DNA of 64,000 bases, taken from positions 6,758,001-6,822,000 of the forward strand of contig NZ_CP053985.1 in assembly GCF_013267355.1 (NCBI RefSeq), in the 5' to 3' direction. This stretch comes from Achromobacter pestifer. Lineage in GTDB: Bacteria > Pseudomonadota > Gammaproteobacteria > Burkholderiales > Burkholderiaceae_B. This document shows positions 63,348-64,000 of this stretch, piece after piece; position 1 is the first letter of the stretch, and the number at the start of each line of letters is the position of its first letter. A program made the position numbers and the translations under genes. The notes under the pieces are model-generated. The model worked only from the letters and a program-made list of their open reading frames with translations, was not told the origin of the DNA and made no database searches.

Positions 63348-64000
63348 TCAGACGCGGTGCCCACGATCGCCCAGGCGAGTCAGAATGCGTTCGCTTATCG
63401 CCGACAACGAAACCACTTCATCCGCGGCGCCCAAGGCGATAGCTTCGCGCGGCATGCCGAAGACCACGCAGCTGGCCTCGTCCTGCGCAATCGTATGGGC
63501 GCCCGCGCGGTGCATGGCCAGCATGCCGGCAGCGCCGTCCTTGCCCATGCCGGTCAGGATGACGCCGATGGCGTTCTTGCCAGCGGCGGCGGCGGCCGAA
63601 TTGAACAGCACGTCCACAGACGGGCGGTGGCGATTGACTGGTTCGCTTGCTTCCAGCTCGATTACGTAGTTGGCGCCGCTACGCCCCAGGCGCATGTGCA
63701 TGTCGCCGCCCGGCGCCAGATACACGTGCCCGGGGAGCACGCGGTCGCCGTGCACGGCTTCGCGAACGGTCACCGCGCACAGGGCATCCAGGCGCTGTGC
63801 GAAGGAGCGCGTGAAACCCGCCGGCATGTGTTGGGTGATCAGGATGGCCGGGCTATCGGGCGGCAGCGGCTGCAGAACCTCGCGGATCGCCTCGGTGCCG
63901 CCCGTGGAGGCGCCGACGATGACCAGCTTTTCCGAGCTGGCCAGCGGGCGGCGCAACATGGGCGGGGGTACGGCGGGCGCCGAGTGCGCCGTCGGCGCGC
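63348..64000 (-). CDS. cheB: Chemotaxis methylesterase CheB, C-terminal part (cut by right edge)
   Basis: The catalytic methylesterase domain is complete. The nucleophile serine is in [15 protein letters not shown], the histidine in [15 protein letters not shown] and the aspartate in [13 protein letters not shown]. Upstream of the ATG-like codon at 63959 the frame stays open to the edge and encodes a Pro/Ala linker ([12 protein letters not shown]). That ATG is therefore internal, and the receiver domain lies off the window. CheB removes methyl groups from MCPs and, when tethered to DWESF tails, acts on the receptors encoded nearby. Confidence 0.97.
   Translation of the reverse strand, partial: APTAHSAPAVPPPMLRRPLASSEKLVIVGASTGGTEAIREVLQPLPPDSPAILITQHMPAGFTRSFAQRLDALCAVTVREAVHGDRVLPGHVYLAPGGDMHMRLGRSGANYVIELEASEPVNRHRPSVDVLFNSAAAAAGKNAIGVILTGMGKDGAAGMLAMHRAGAHTIAQDEASCVVFGMPREAIALGAADEVVSLSAISERILTRLGDRGHRV

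Overview
The window is high-GC, densely coded bacterial chromosome with short intergenic gaps. It fits a motile betaproteobacterium of the family Alcaligenaceae, in the Bordetella/Achromobacter group. That placement is inference from three things: a Bug-type solute-binding protein, the order of the flagellar genes, and sigma-28 promoters of the form TAAAGTTC-N11-GCCGTTAC. No species is named because no database search was possible. No tRNA, rRNA beyond the edges, CRISPR array, insertion sequence or prophage was seen.

Layout. Bases 1-6957 are housekeeping: the 5' end of rpsB (minus strand), an 846-base non-coding divergent region, then map, glnD, a marC-family gene, dsbB, a small nucleotidyltransferase gene and a YgjP-like metallopeptidase gene on the plus strand. 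A strong bidirectional terminator at about 6990-7022 separates these from the minus-strand folC, SPOR-protein, cvpA, purF operon (7037-11274). Next is a catabolic cassette (11439-15287: cupin, Bug solute-binding protein, class III CoA-transferase, acyl-CoA dehydrogenase), with a convergent IclR-type regulator gene (15325-16062).

From 16112 to the right edge almost everything is flagellar or chemotactic. flaG-fliD-fliS-fliT follow a clear sigma-28 promoter. A second FliK-like gene, a small FlhB-C-terminal paralogue (FlhX type) and ycgR come next. The divergent fliE / fliF-G-H-I-J-K-L-M-N-O-P-Q-R block builds the basal body, C ring and export gate. Four receptor genes follow on the minus strand: an Aer-like PAS receptor and three transmembrane MCPs with nearly identical signalling domains, with a small lipoprotein gene among them. 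flgB-C-D-E-F-G-H-I-J-K-L runs on the minus strand (52257 down to 41906) and makes rod, hook, rings and hook-filament junction. flgA, flgM and flgN diverge from flgB. The last block, read from the right edge on the minus strand, is cheB (cut by the edge), cheY, cheZ, a soluble MCP, flhB, flhA and an unusually long flhF.

How it works together. The sequence supports a transcriptional cascade. Repeated CATAG/GACAAG/GCCAAA-type elements in the fliE-fliF and flgB-flgA gaps resemble FlhDC (class II) sites. Class III sigma-28 promoters precede flaG-fliD, flgM-flgN, flgK-flgL and the Aer-like receptor. FlgM is the expected anti-sigma-28 checkpoint, but fliA, flhDC, motAB, cheA/W/R and flagellin are not in the window. 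The points most worth a second look are the FlhF protein of 946 residues with a roughly 400-residue C-terminal extension, the paired FliK-like/FlhX module, the soluble MCP between cheZ and flhB, and the duplicated N-terminal motif in FliN.
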